Assembly: GCF_027105055.1 (NCBI RefSeq) | Contig: NZ_CP114264.1 | Span: 2,604,001-2,668,000 of the forward strand | Reading direction: 5' to 3' | Source of the DNA: Acinetobacter sp. TR3 | Lineage (GTDB): Bacteria > Pseudomonadota > Gammaproteobacteria > Pseudomonadales > Moraxellaceae | Length of the DNA stretch: 64,000 nucleotides | Shown: piece after piece, positions 36,139-45,708 of the stretch | How positions within the stretch are numbered: position 1 is the stretch's first letter | Layout: each line of letters starts with the position of its first letter | Program-made: the position numbers and the translations under genes | Notes under the pieces: model-generated | The model's database searches: none | What the model was told of the DNA's origin: nothing | What the model saw: the letters and a program-made list of their open reading frames with translations, nothing else

Positions 36139-37454
36139 TTAGGTAGAGTTCATAAGAGGTTCCTTCACCACCTGATAAAGTGCTTGTTCTAATTGTTGTA
36201 CAGGAAACTGCCAACTGGTTTCTTGTACAGTTTCACTTGCTAATAAACCCATTTGTCTCAGTTCTGGGAGAGCTGGCAAATGACAAATGGATTGGGTTAA
36301 ATCTGCGGTCTGCCCTAGAGGACTCAACCAACCTGTAACACCGTGTTTGACATGCTGATGCGCACATACGTAATCATAAGCAATCACTGGTAATCCGCTA
36401 GCTATTGCTTCTAGCACTACATTTCCAAACGTATCAGCTTGACTAGCAAATGCGAAAACATCTGCACTTGCATAAGCGGCTGAAAGATTCTTACCACTTA
36501 AGCTACCAGTAAAAATAATATCTTCTGATGTCGCTAATTTACTCAAACGAATACGATCAGGCCCATCTCCAACAATTACAAATTTTGTATTTTCACCTTG
36601 CTGTCTCTGCCAAGCATGGAAAGCTTTAATTAAGACATCAATTTCTTTTTCTGGTGATAAGCGCCCGACATACAGCATTACACGGGTATCAGCATCCCCC
36701 CCCATTGTTGGCGTAATTGCTGTGAACGATGTTTTGGGGAAAACTTCGCAGTATCCACACCCCGTCCAACAACAACTAAAGGACAAGTCACACCAAATCC
36801 ACGTAGTGCTTGTTCCGTGTATTGACTGGGTACACACGTTACATCTGTACTGTTATGGAACCATGTTAGGTAACGTTGAATCGGTTTGACTAAAAAAGCC
36901 AAGTCAAAGAAACGGCTAAAATCTTGGAAAGCTGAATGGAATCCACTCGATACGGCGATTTTTTTTGACTTTGCAGCTTGTAGCGCTGTTAAACCTAATG
37001 GACCTTCAGTCACAATATGCACCACGTCAGGTGCGAACTGTTCAAATGCTTTAGAGACTTTAAGATATTGTGGCCAACCAAATTGAACACTTGGGTATTT
37101 TGGAATAGGCTGAGACATCACCAAGCATTCTTGTTCAGGTAAAAATTCTGTACAAATCGTTTTTTGTATAGGTCTGACCAATAGAATTTTATGTCCAAGC
37201 CGTTGTAGCCCCTGACATAATTGCATCATAGATAATGCGACACCATTAATTTCTGGTGGCCATGTTTCAGTGACGATTGCAATTCTTAAACGTGGACGAA
37301 CTAAATCACGAAGTTCAGCCAATTCATTTTGTTTATTTTTAAGTTGTTTCCTTTTAAAATGAAACTTAAAACTTTCTGGAAACGGTTCTTGCTTTAATAG
37401 AGATGTCGCGTATGTACTTTGCATATCGCCATCCATTTGTGTCGTTATTTTCAT
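36139..37454 (-). pseudogene. Glycosyltransferase family 4-like gene, frameshifted at a G8 tract
   Basis: The first part (37454-36678) carries LRIAIVTETWPPEINGVALS and the acceptor domain through VPSQYTEQALRGFGV. It then runs out of frame at eight Gs on the minus strand (36696-36703). The next frame continues precisely with ADTRVMLYVGRLSPEKEIDV, IIFTGSLSGKNL and ASQADTFGNVVLEAIASGLP, the donor-binding domain of GT4 enzymes. Adding one G (or removing two) restores a protein of about 438 residues. So the gene is broken by one base, switched off by slippage, or misread in sequencing. It lies next to a PAP2 phosphatase. Confidence 0.85.
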
Positions 37455-37528
37455 GCTTTTAGCTTATAAGTATTTTTTGACACTTTAATGATCAGCACAT
37501 GACAGTTTTCTGACAGTCTTAAAATAAA

Positions 37529-37561
37529 AAATGCCCGATTTCAATATAAAAATGGGCATTT
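37529..37561 (-). terminator. Terminator after apaH
   Basis: AAATGCCC/GGGCATTT inverted repeat with a T run on the minus strand, 20 bases past the apaH stop. Confidence 0.7.
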
Positions 37562-37580
37562 AAAAGAGATCACAGGTTGA

Positions 37581-38420
37581 TCAAGCCAAAGGATTATCCA
37601 CTGCGAAAAGTTGTTGATCTTCTAAACGATAGGCCACCAATTGTTGCCCCCAAACACAACCACCATCGACATTTTGAATTTTCTGGCTAATGGTTTTACC
37701 CTGCAACGCAGCCCAATGCCCAAAGATCAGTTGATGGGTTTGGGCTGCTTGGCTTTCAAACTCAAACCATGGCTTAAACCCTATTGGCATCGGCGCGTCT
37801 AACGCATCTTTAAACTCAAACTCTAGCCGTCCATCAACATCCGTTAAACGCATACGTGTTAAATAGTTTGTGATACAACGTAAACGAGCTGAGCCTGTTA
37901 AATCATCCGACCACAAATCAGGTTGAGCACCATACATTTCAACCAAAAATGCATCTAAAACAGATAAATCCTCATGCCCTACCGCATGTTGAACTTCCTG
38001 AGCAAGCGCAATGGTTTTTTCGGCATTCCAAATACACGGCACACCTGCATGAGTAATTAAGGTCTGTGCATTTGGAGTTAGGCTTAACGGCTGTTTACGC
38101 AACCAATCAATCAACTCATCGCCATCAATCGCATCGATCACGTCCTGAGTACGATCTTTGGCTTTGGCTTTCTTAAATCCACGGGCGCAAGCAATCAAGG
38201 TCAGGTCATGATTACCCAGTACAGTTGCAGCAGCGCCACGATCAGCCAGTTTTTTAATAAAGCGCAATGCACCGACCGAATTTTCGCCACGTGCAACCAA
38301 ATCACCCGCAAACCATAAAAAGTCTTGGTCTGGGTCAAAACGTATTTCTTTCAATAATGCTTTCAATGCCTCGAAACAGCCTTGCACATCACCAATGACA
38401 TAGTTATAGCGTTTAGACAT
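37581..38420 (-). CDS. apaH: Diadenosine tetraphosphatase (ApaH)
   Basis: ApaH splits Ap4A into two ADP and removes NpnN caps from RNA. Metal-binding motifs of the calcineurin-like fold are visible: GDVQGCFEALKALL, WFAGDLVARGENS, LGNHDLTLIA and a later THAGVPCIW. It overlaps rsmA by one base. 279 residues is normal. Confidence 0.96.
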   Translation of the reverse strand: MSKRYNYVIGDVQGCFEALKALLKEIRFDPDQDFLWFAGDLVARGENSVGALRFIKKLADRGAAATVLGNHDLTLIACARGFKKAKAKDRTQDVIDAIDGDELIDWLRKQPLSLTPNAQTLITHAGVPCIWNAEKTIALAQEVQHAVGHEDLSVLDAFLVEMYGAQPDLWSDDLTGSARLRCITNYLTRMRLTDVDGRLEFEFKDALDAPMPIGFKPWFEFESQAAQTHQLIFGHWAALQGKTISQKIQNVDGGCVWGQQLVAYRLEDQQLFAVDNPLA

Positions 38421-39232
38421 TAAGACACCATCTGATCAGAAAGTGCGACAAAATCAGCCAAACTCAAGGTTTCTGGTCGTGCCATCGGATCAACACCAGC
38501 TTTTTCAAAACCATCTTCAGCCAACATACCTTTTAAGCTATTGCGTAAAGTTTTACGACGCTGGGTAAAAACATGTCCAACCAAGCGAGCTAATGCCTTT
38601 TCATCTTTTGCTACGATCGGTTTAACGTCATAAGGTTCCAAACGAAATACGGCTGATGTCACTTTTGGTGGCGGATTAAATGAACCTGGTGGCACTTCAA
38701 ATAAGAAAGTTGGTTTACAGTAATACTGGATCATCACCGATAAACGACCATATTCTTTCGTATTGGGTACAGCCGTAATACGATCAACCACTTCCTTTTG
38801 CAACATGAAATGCATGTCTTTAACTTTGTCGCCAAACTCCAAGAGATGGAACAACAAAGGCGTAGAAATGTTATAAGGCAGATTACCAACGACACGAAGT
38901 GGATGACCGTCTTGAAATAATTGCGTGAAATCGTATTTTAATGCATCAGCTTCGATAATGGTTAGACGTTCAGGATGTGGCACACGACCTGGTAAACCTG
39001 CTGCTAAATCACGGTCAAGTTCAACCACAGTCAGAGCGTCACACTCGCCAATTAAAGGTGAAGTCAATGCGGCTAAACCCGGTCCGATTTCGACAATATT
39101 CTCGCCCGCACGCGGATTCACTGAACGTACAATTTTGGCAATCACACGTTGATCATGTAAAAAGTTTTGACCAAAACGTTTTCGAGCCTGATGCCCTTCA
39201 TCTTTAGGGTTTAGGGCATTAATTTGATACAT
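38420..39232 (-). CDS. rsmA: 16S rRNA dimethyladenosine transferase RsmA (KsgA)
   Basis: RsmA dimethylates A1518 and A1519 of 16S rRNA late in 30S assembly. Motifs: KRFGQNFLHDQRVIAKIVRS, the SAM site ENIVEIGPGLAALTSPLI, and VVGNLPYNISTPLLFHL (NLPY). The gene order pdxA-rsmA-apaH is widely conserved. 270 residues. Confidence 0.97.
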   Translation of the reverse strand: MYQINALNPKDEGHQARKRFGQNFLHDQRVIAKIVRSVNPRAGENIVEIGPGLAALTSPLIGECDALTVVELDRDLAAGLPGRVPHPERLTIIEADALKYDFTQLFQDGHPLRVVGNLPYNISTPLLFHLLEFGDKVKDMHFMLQKEVVDRITAVPNTKEYGRLSVMIQYYCKPTFLFEVPPGSFNPPPKVTSAVFRLEPYDVKPIVAKDEKALARLVGHVFTQRRKTLRNSLKGMLAEDGFEKAGVDPMARPETLSLADFVALSDQMVS

Positions 39233-39264
39233 AATAATTCCAACGTGAATAATTTACCCGCCCA

Positions 39265-40233
39265 TTACTGACGGGCTAAATCAAGTGCTAAATCCACTGC
39301 AACATGCAAACTTGATGCTTTTGCCTGTCCAGTGCCTGCAAGAGAAAGTGCTGTACCATGATCGACCGAAGTTCGAATAAATGGCAAGCCTAATGTAATG
39401 TTTACTGTTTCACCAAAGCCTTGTGATTTTAACACAGGTAAACCTTGATCGTGATACATTGCTAAAACAGCATCCGCATCTTTTAGATTTTCTGGGGTAA
39501 ATAAGGTATCTGCAGGCAAACAGAGACTCATCCCTATACCTTGTGCACGATAGCTTTCTAGCACTGGATTAATCACGTCGATTTCTTCTCGACCTAAATA
39601 ACCATCTTCACCTGCATGTGGATTTAAGCCACAGACTAGAATGCGTGGTTGTGCGATTTTAAATTTGCTTTTTAAGTCTTGAATCAGAATATCAATCACT
39701 TGATGCAAACGCTCTTTAGTAATCGCATCAGGTACATCCCGCAACGGTAAATGTGTGGTTGCCAACGCAACACGCAATGTTTTAGTCGCCAACATCATTA
39801 CCACACGATCCACACTTGCAAACTCTTGGTAATACTCAGTATGTCCACTAAATAGAATGCCTGCATTATTAATAATCGACTTTTGCACTGGCGCTGTAGC
39901 AACCCCTACACTCCGCCCTGACAAGGCATAGTCAGCTGAACGGCGTAATTGCTCTAACACATAAGCTGCATTGGCTGAATCTAACTGACCTATAATAACA
40001 GGTTTTGCTAAAGGCACATGCTCAACGAAAAGCTGCCCTGCTAAATTCGACTTTTTCTCGCCTTGAAATGGAATGAGTTCAACATCAATATTTAACTGTT
40101 TGGCGCGCTGTTGCAACATCTGGATATCAGCCAGAATAACGATCGGTCGCTCATCAACACGGTTTGCTAGACTTAGACAAATATCTGGTCCAATTCCAGC
40201 TGGCTCGCCAGAAGTGACATACAAAGGCAACAT
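39265..40233 (-). CDS. pdxA: 4-hydroxythreonine-4-phosphate dehydrogenase (PdxA)
   Basis: PdxA oxidises 4-phosphohydroxythreonine in vitamin B6 synthesis. Motifs: SGEPAGIGPDICLSL at the start, SGHTEYYQEF, CGLNPHAGEDGYLGREEIDV and MYHDQGLPVLKSQGF with its metal-binding His. 322 residues is standard. Confidence 0.96.
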   Translation of the reverse strand: MLPLYVTSGEPAGIGPDICLSLANRVDERPIVILADIQMLQQRAKQLNIDVELIPFQGEKKSNLAGQLFVEHVPLAKPVIIGQLDSANAAYVLEQLRRSADYALSGRSVGVATAPVQKSIINNAGILFSGHTEYYQEFASVDRVVMMLATKTLRVALATTHLPLRDVPDAITKERLHQVIDILIQDLKSKFKIAQPRILVCGLNPHAGEDGYLGREEIDVINPVLESYRAQGIGMSLCLPADTLFTPENLKDADAVLAMYHDQGLPVLKSQGFGETVNITLGLPFIRTSVDHGTALSLAGTGQAKASSLHVAVDLALDLARQ

Positions 40234-40661
40234 GACTCACCAATTCTAATTTAAGTATTACATTATAGTTTACCGAAAGTTTTTTATTTAGAAAGTTTTG
40301 CAAATGTATACCCATAAGATTGGCTAAATATCCAATAGACAAACCAACACCAATAAAAAACAATCCACTAAACATATAAGCAAAAGTTTTTGAAAAAATA
40401 TGAAGTAAAATTTACAAGCTGACAAACAATAAATTTATTTTTATCAATAAATACAACAACATAAACTATAAAAATAAAATTTAAATACGAATAAAGAAAA
40501 TAAATAGGAATAACATTAGAGCGATTAGATGCCCAACATAACGCTGATGAAGCACTTGAAATAATTATTCATCAAATTCTACTCTCGCTCAGCACGCCCC
40601 TCCTACATAAGAAACAATAAACAAAGAGAATAAAATTAAAATACTGAACAATTTAAAATTT
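40234..40661. other. AT-rich intergenic region, no gene seen
   Basis: About 430 bases upstream of pdxA and downstream of the DUF4124 gene, strongly AT-rich. A leftward open frame at 40154-40375 overlaps the start of pdxA but has no ribosome site and no family likeness. The pdxA promoter must lie here. No repeat or RNA gene was recognised. Confidence 0.5.
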
Positions 40662-41291
40662 TTAAGGCTTTTTCGTTTTAGGCAAATTTTCAGGCACTAG
40701 ATTAGAAGGCACAAATTCAACTTGACGAGTCCACGGGTTAATTTTTGGTTGTACCTTTTTCTCAGGTTGAACAACCGCTATCTCTTGTTTCTTTTCTACC
40801 GCAACAACCACAGCACTACTCGGCTTCTCTACAAATGGATTTGCAATCGGCTCTTTTTTGTCTATAGGTTGCGGCTGCTGTACGAGTTGTGGTTCTTTCT
40901 TCTCTGGTAATGGAGCTGTATTTACTGGATGAGAAGTATAAGGAGAAGCGATTGCACCTTGTTTTACCACAGTCTGCGATGATTGTTGATGTACTTGAGG
41001 ATTTGGCTGAACCGACGAACTTGGTGATTGAGCTAAAGGATTCGTCTGATCATCAGGAATTTCAATCGCTTTCATTTCAGCAGTCACCATCATGGCGGGA
41101 TCAACATGCTCGCCACGACTTTCCAAGACTTCAACTTTACGACTTTCCCCCTCTTTAGGTTGAAATTCTGAATAATTGGTCACACTCCCCTGATCGACCC
41201 ATTTATATAAACGTCGTGCGTTCGCTTGTGTAGAACTAACACCTATTAATATGACAACTACAACAATTTTTGTAGAAAACGATAAATCCAT
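40662..41291 (-). CDS. DUF4124 domain protein, secreted, Pro/Gln-rich
   Basis: The start at 41291 has a GGGGA ribosome site. A signal peptide (FSTKIVVVVILIGVSSTQANA) leads into a DUF4124-type motif (RRLYKWVDQGSVTNYSEFQP) at ~25-45. The remaining ~150 residues are low complexity, rich in Pro, Gln, Lys and Val, with repeated KKEP-like units. DUF4124 proteins are periplasmic or envelope proteins of unknown role. Confidence 0.75.
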   Translation of the reverse strand: MDLSFSTKIVVVVILIGVSSTQANARRLYKWVDQGSVTNYSEFQPKEGESRKVEVLESRGEHVDPAMMVTAEMKAIEIPDDQTNPLAQSPSSSVQPNPQVHQQSSQTVVKQGAIASPYTSHPVNTAPLPEKKEPQLVQQPQPIDKKEPIANPFVEKPSSAVVVAVEKKQEIAVVQPEKKVQPKINPWTRQVEFVPSNLVPENLPKTKKP

Positions 41292-41554
41292 CAAATTCCC
41301 CAAAAGAAGAGGTAAATACTTCTATTTATTTCAAATAATTGATTCAAAAATAATAGGTCAAATACCACCGCCTCTCAAGCCAAAAAATGTAGCTCAAAAT
41401 TAACGGTTATATAGTTACAAAATCAGTCACATTGCAGCAAAATATGACATTAACAATGAATTGTTCTTGTATGGTTTTAGAAATTCATATAGAATTCGGT
41501 CTCCTTTTGTTTGGGCGATTCCTTGCTCAAACCAACTATAATAGGTAGTGGTTA

Positions 41555-41983
41555 ATGAAAACTCTCAGCGCTAAGCCTGCTGAAGTTCAACACGACTGGT
41601 ATGTTGTTGATGCTTCTGGCAAAACTTTAGGTCGCCTTGCGACTGAAATCGCTCGTCGTTTACGCGGTAAGCACAAAACTTCTTATACTCCTCACGTTGA
41701 CACTGGTGACTACATCGTTGTGATCAATGCTGAACACGTTCAAGTGACTGGTAATAAATCACTTGATAAGAAATACTATCGCCATACTGGTTTCCCTGGT
41801 GGTATCCGTGAGACTAACTTTGAAAAGTTAATCGCTCACAAACCTGAAGCAGTTTTAGAAAAAGCTGTTAAAGGTATGTTACCAAAAGGTCCTCTTGGTT
41901 ATGCAATGATCAAAAAAATGAAAGTGTACGCTGGTAGCGAGCATCCTCATACTGCTCAACAGCCACAAGTTTTGGACATCTAA
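41555..41983 (+). CDS. rplM: 50S ribosomal protein L13
   Basis: [20 protein letters not shown] and the [20 protein letters not shown] segment are the standard start of L13; the [19 protein letters not shown] stretch is near the end. 142 residues is standard. Codon use is strongly biased. It is co-transcribed with rpsI. Confidence 0.99.
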   Translation: MKTLSAKPAEVQHDWYVVDASGKTLGRLATEIARRLRGKHKTSYTPHVDTGDYIVVINAEHVQVTGNKSLDKKYYRHTGFPGGIRETNFEKLIAHKPEAVLEKAVKGMLPKGPLGYAMIKKMKVYAGSEHPHTAQQPQVLDI

Positions 41984-41995
41984 GGGATACAGCAC

Positions 41996-42382
41996 ATGGC
42001 TACTAATTATGGTACAGGTCGCCGTAAGACCGCAACTGCACGTGTTTTCTTATCAGCTGGTACAGGCAAACTCGTAATCAACAATCGTACTTTAGAGCAA
42101 TATTTCGGTCGTGAAACTGCTCGTATGGTTGTACGTCAGCCTTTAGAGCTTTTAGAAGTTACTGAAAAATTTGACCTTTACATCACTGTTAAAGGTGGTG
42201 GTATTGGTGGTCAAGCTGGCGCTATCCGTCACGGTATTACTCGTGCATTGATCGCTGCTGACGAAACTTTAAAACCTGCTCTTCGTCAAGCTGGTTTCGT
42301 TACTCGTGATGCTCGTGAAGTTGAACGTAAGAAACTTGGTTTACGTAAAGCTCGTAAACGTCCTCAATTCTCTAAACGTTAA
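41996..42382 (+). CDS. rpsI: 30S ribosomal protein S9
   Basis: [20 protein letters not shown] at the start and the basic tail [13 protein letters not shown] are diagnostic of S9, whose C-terminal Lys-Arg reaches the P-site tRNA. It lies 12 bases after rplM. 128 residues. Confidence 0.99.
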   Translation: MATNYGTGRRKTATARVFLSAGTGKLVINNRTLEQYFGRETARMVVRQPLELLEVTEKFDLYITVKGGGIGGQAGAIRHGITRALIAADETLKPALRQAGFVTRDAREVERKKLGLRKARKRPQFSKR

Positions 42383-42400
42383 TCGTTTTACGAATTGGAC

Positions 42401-42430
42401 AAAAAACCTCGGATTTATCCGAGGTTTTTT
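42401..42430. terminator. Terminator after rplM-rpsI
   Basis: AAAAAACCTCGGAT-tt-ATCCGAGGTTTTTT: a perfect 14-base stem. It also serves the convergent gene at 42450. Confidence 0.93.
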
Positions 42431-42449
42431 TATTGACCTAATCATCATA

Positions 42450-42950
42450 TTAAATTTCTACATAAATCTCATAAACACACTTCAATTGATCATGTTGCCC
42501 AGTCTGCTCATCTATACTTTTCAATTCTTCAATATAGTATGAGATGTGAATTTCCTTTCCGACTCGATAATATTTTTTTTGCGACTTAACATTTAGATGC
42601 ATCCATTCCATAAAAATCTCATTCGACCCATCGACTTTGATATCAATAACATTTGGTTTACGGCATCCATCCATATTATTGGTTGCATAAACTCTTACAA
42701 TACGTCCCATAATTGTCTGTCGTGGAATCACACCCTTCTTGAGATTAGATATCCACACGTCGGAACCAAATAAACCAAAAGTGCCTTTTAAGCCCACGTC
42801 AGGAAATTCAGGATCCAATGTTAATTCTTGGGCACCTTTCACATATTCAGGATCCTGCTCAATACAGGGAATAGCTGAATACAGTTGTTTTATTGTTTTT
42901 GACATGTTTTTAATCGGCATAAAATTTATCTGAGTATAATTTTTTATCAC
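42450..42950 (-). CDS. Hypothetical protein, 166 aa
   Basis: No family recognised. The product has a beta-rich centre (DVGLKGTFGLFGSDVWISNL, then RQTIMGRIVRVYATNNMDG) and an acidic C-terminus. The start is uncertain: ATGs at 42950, 42920 and 42905 are all possible, none with a strong ribosome site. It stands alone between rpsI and sspA in the opposite direction and is more AT-rich than both, which may mean transfer. Confidence 0.5.
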   Translation of the reverse strand: MIKNYTQINFMPIKNMSKTIKQLYSAIPCIEQDPEYVKGAQELTLDPEFPDVGLKGTFGLFGSDVWISNLKKGVIPRQTIMGRIVRVYATNNMDGCRKPNVIDIKVDGSNEIFMEWMHLNVKSQKKYYRVGKEIHISYYIEELKSIDEQTGQHDQLKCVYEIYVEI

Positions 42951-43046
42951 TCAAAATTATAGATCAAAGAGATATCATTAAAGTCCCAGTGATTTTACTG
43001 CTCAGTTTTAGTATTCTATCCGATTGACTCAGCTCAATTTTGGAAA

Positions 43047-43703
43047 ATGAACATCGAAAATACGCCTATTCAAGGCATTACGCTTTACAGTCATGCAGAT
43101 GATTTCCGCTCACACTGGATTCGTTTTTTATTAGCAGAAAAACAAATTAAATATCAGCTTATTATCACTGATCATGAAGATGAAGATTTGGCTGATCTCA
43201 ACCCTTACAATCAACTTCCTATGTTGATTGAACAAAATCTAAAACTTTTTTCAACAAATATCATTAGTGAATATCTGGATGATCGCTATCGTCAAAATAA
43301 GCTTTATGCGGATGCTCCAATGGCCAGAGCGGAGCAACGTCAATATATTTGGCGTTTTGAACAAGATTGGTTCAAGCTTGCAGATCAAATGCTTAGACAT
43401 GCCGATACGCTGAACCCGCAAGAAAAACAAAAAGCCCAGAAAGAACTTAGAGATACGCTTATTTCACTTACCCCATTATTTCAACATTTTCCTTTTTTTA
43501 TGTCTGAGACATTTTCAATCTTAGATTGTGTACTGGCACCAATTTTTCTCAGATTAAAAAGTATGGGAATTGAACTTCCACCGCAACATTGCCGACCTAT
43601 TTTTTTATATTGTCATCGTGTTTTCAGTCGCCCATCTTTCATTAAATCAATGACAGCTCAAGAAAAAAACAGCTACAATGATTTAATTCCTATGATTAAA
43701 TAA
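43047..43703 (+). CDS. sspA: Stringent starvation protein A (GST fold)
   Basis: An N-terminal thioredoxin-like domain (ITLYSHADDFRSHWIRFLLA, then NPYNQLPMLI and STNIISEYLDDRY) and an alpha-helical C-terminal domain give the GST fold of SspA. SspA binds RNA polymerase and changes transcription under starvation. It lies directly upstream of sspB, the conserved pairing. 218 residues. Confidence 0.88.
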   Translation: MNIENTPIQGITLYSHADDFRSHWIRFLLAEKQIKYQLIITDHEDEDLADLNPYNQLPMLIEQNLKLFSTNIISEYLDDRYRQNKLYADAPMARAEQRQYIWRFEQDWFKLADQMLRHADTLNPQEKQKAQKELRDTLISLTPLFQHFPFFMSETFSILDCVLAPIFLRLKSMGIELPPQHCRPIFLYCHRVFSRPSFIKSMTAQEKNSYNDLIPMIK

Positions 43704-43714
43704 GCTTGTAAATT

Positions 43715-44140
43715 ATGTCAGATCAATTAAATGTTACACCCACACGCCCTTATCTTGCACGTGCCATTTATGAATGGATTTGTGATAACCAATTGACGCC
43801 TTATTTACTCGTTGATGCAACACAACAACACACAGATGTTCCTCAACAATTTGTAAAAGATGGACAAATCGTTTTAAATCTAGCACCCCATGCAATCCAT
43901 CAATTTCATATGGATAATGATGCTATTTCATTTTCAGCCCGTTTCGGCGGGGTCGCAAAAGATATTTATGTACCTATTCGCGCTGTTTTAGGGCTCTATG
44001 CTAGAGAAAATGGACAAGGTTTATTTTTTGATCCAAGCGAATATAGCGATATTCAAGAGACTATCGAAACTCCAATAGAAGATAAAAAGCAAGAAGCCGA
44101 ACCGAATAAGAAAAAACCTTCTCTTAGGATTCTAGATTAA
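43715..44140 (+). CDS. sspB: Stringent starvation protein B, ClpXP adaptor
   Basis: The ordered domain (TPTRPYLARAIYEWICDNQL, then FVKDGQIVLNLAPHAI and SFSARFGGVAKDIYVPIRAV) is SspB, which tethers SsrA-tagged proteins to ClpXP. The Lys-rich tail ends in PSLRILD, fitting the C-terminal ClpX-binding motif (LRVVK-like). 141 residues. Confidence 0.93.
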   Translation: MSDQLNVTPTRPYLARAIYEWICDNQLTPYLLVDATQQHTDVPQQFVKDGQIVLNLAPHAIHQFHMDNDAISFSARFGGVAKDIYVPIRAVLGLYARENGQGLFFDPSEYSDIQETIETPIEDKKQEAEPNKKKPSLRILD

Positions 44141-44157
44141 AAGCGAGGAAATGCACG

Positions 44158-44817
44158 ATGGCATTTGACTTAGTTCAATACTTTTCTGAACAAATTAAAC
44201 TTCAAAAACCACAGCTCTTTGATCAATACTCATCAAAAGAAAGACTTTATTTTATTGATGAAGTGAATATGCTTGCTCTTGGACAGCTGGTCAGTCTTTG
44301 GAAAAAAGATAATAAAAAACTTTATCAGGAAATAAAAACATCTGATCCCCTTTATATCCAAGGAATAGCTAGACATCTTACAACCTCTGCATATAATCAA
44401 TCCGCTTTAAGCGCTTCTGAGTTAGAGTCAAGTATTTCAGAAATACTCACTTTACAATTCGCAGAATTAAATCAATTAGACCAAACAGGTAGCTTTGGTC
44501 AAACAGGTTTAAGTGAGCTTCTCTTAGGTCAAATAGAACATCTATCTGGAAAAGCAGAAGATTGGGTTTGGTCAACCAACCAGCTTACTGAACTTAAAGG
44601 TTCCAAGCCCGTTGAGCAGCAAGATATTTCACTGGAAGCCACCATGCAGGAGTTCAATCAAATGGTTCATCAAGCACAACCTAGCATCCATCACACTGAA
44701 GAAATTGAGGTTGAACAGCCAAATATTCCAGTCTGGTCATATCTGCTTTCCCCACTCATTGCATTGGTCATTTTACTATTCATGTATTGTTCTTACAGTC
44801 AATTACTTGCACACTAA
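44158..44817 (+). CDS. Hypothetical tail-anchored membrane protein, 219 aa
   Basis: Mostly soluble and helical, with one membrane helix at the very C-terminus (LLSPLIALVILLFMYCSYSQ), so likely tail-anchored in the inner membrane. No family was recognised. It follows sspB by 17 bases and ends before a strong terminator, so it belongs to the sspAB operon and not to the Roadblock cluster after it, though it may still act with it. Confidence 0.6.
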   Translation: MAFDLVQYFSEQIKLQKPQLFDQYSSKERLYFIDEVNMLALGQLVSLWKKDNKKLYQEIKTSDPLYIQGIARHLTTSAYNQSALSASELESSISEILTLQFAELNQLDQTGSFGQTGLSELLLGQIEHLSGKAEDWVWSTNQLTELKGSKPVEQQDISLEATMQEFNQMVHQAQPSIHHTEEIEVEQPNIPVWSYLLSPLIALVILLFMYCSYSQLLAH

Positions 44818-44830
44818 TTGCACAAAAATT

Positions 44831-44860
44831 GATAAAGAAAGTTTAAAAACTTTCTTTATC
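44831..44860. terminator. Terminator after the sspAB operon
   Basis: GATAAAGAAAGTTT-aa-AAACTTTCTTTATC: a perfect 14-base inverted repeat just beyond the stop at 44817. Few Gs and Cs, but long. The region from here to 45202 is AT-rich and carries the next promoter. Confidence 0.6.
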
Positions 44861-45088
44861 ATACACTTATAGTAAATTTAAATTTCATAAAATATGTTTT
44901 AATACAGTTTAACAAGAAAAATGTTTACATTTATTTACATTTAGGAAGATAATTTAAAATACAATATTATCGTGAAAAAAATCACATTAAATTTAGATTA
45001 TTATCTTTAATTGGTATTTTAAGTTGTTTATTTGACAAAAATTGTCAATTATTAGCACTCCTGTGATTTCAACACTTTTAAAGTATTA

Positions 45089-45157
45089 TTGATTTAATAA
45101 AAGAGTTTCCTATAATAAGGTTATCTACTTTTGAAAACGAATCAAAAGCAAAAGTAG
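45089..45157 (+). promoter_or_regulatory. Promoter and leader hairpin of the Roadblock/GTPase cluster
   Basis: -35 TTGATT (45089-45094), a 16-base spacer and -10 TATAAT (45111-45116). The ~85-base leader holds a stem CTACTTTTG (45125-45133) with CAAAAGTAG (45149-45157). Confidence 0.6.
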
Positions 45158-45202
45158 GGAATATAAATTCATAAACAAGATGTATTAAGTAGAGATAAAA
45201 TC

Positions 45203-45562
45203 ATGGCTAAAATTTCATTAGAAAGCTTAACAAATATTGATGGTTTCGTTGCAGCAGCGTTGGTAGATACAGAAAGCGGTTTGGCGCTGGCAACTCAAGG
45301 CGGGGGCGCACTTGATTTAGAATTGGCGGCTGCGGGTAACACTGAGGTTGTTCGAGCAAAACGTCGTGTTGCAAACTCACTCAAACTTAATGATGATATT
45401 GAAGATATTCTAATTACACTTGGTAAAGCATATCACCTAATTCGACCATTAGAGAGTAACGGAAATTTATTTCTTTACCTTGTATTAGATCGTAGCAAAT
45501 CAAACTTAGCAATGGCACGCCACGAATTAAAAACGTTCGAAAAAGAATTAGACTTTGCTTAA
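45203..45562 (+). CDS. Roadblock/LC7 domain protein 1, 119 aa
   Basis: The sequence ([20 protein letters not shown], then [20 protein letters not shown]) follows the Roadblock/LC7 (MglB-like) pattern: a helix, five-stranded sheet and central helix. MglB-type proteins form dimers that act on a Ras-like GTPase. Ribosome site is AGAGA. It is the first gene of a cluster with a GTPase and a second Roadblock protein. Confidence 0.75.
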   Translation: MAKISLESLTNIDGFVAAALVDTESGLALATQGGGALDLELAAAGNTEVVRAKRRVANSLKLNDDIEDILITLGKAYHLIRPLESNGNLFLYLVLDRSKSNLAMARHELKTFEKELDFA

Positions 45563-45708
45563 TTAAAATCTTAAGTTTTTTTAAAATTAGACTTCTTATA
45601 TTTATTTTAATTATAAAAATTAGAATTATGTAAGAGGTCTTTTATCATTCTTAAGTAAAAGTATAATTTCGTTCAATGCAATATTTTATAAAACATTAAA
45701 GTGATACT

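Noticed and set aside
40154..40375. Leftward 73-codon frame overlapping the start of pdxA
   Set aside because: No ribosome site, overlaps pdxA out of frame, and reads AT-rich spacer as hydrophobic residues. Not supported as a gene.
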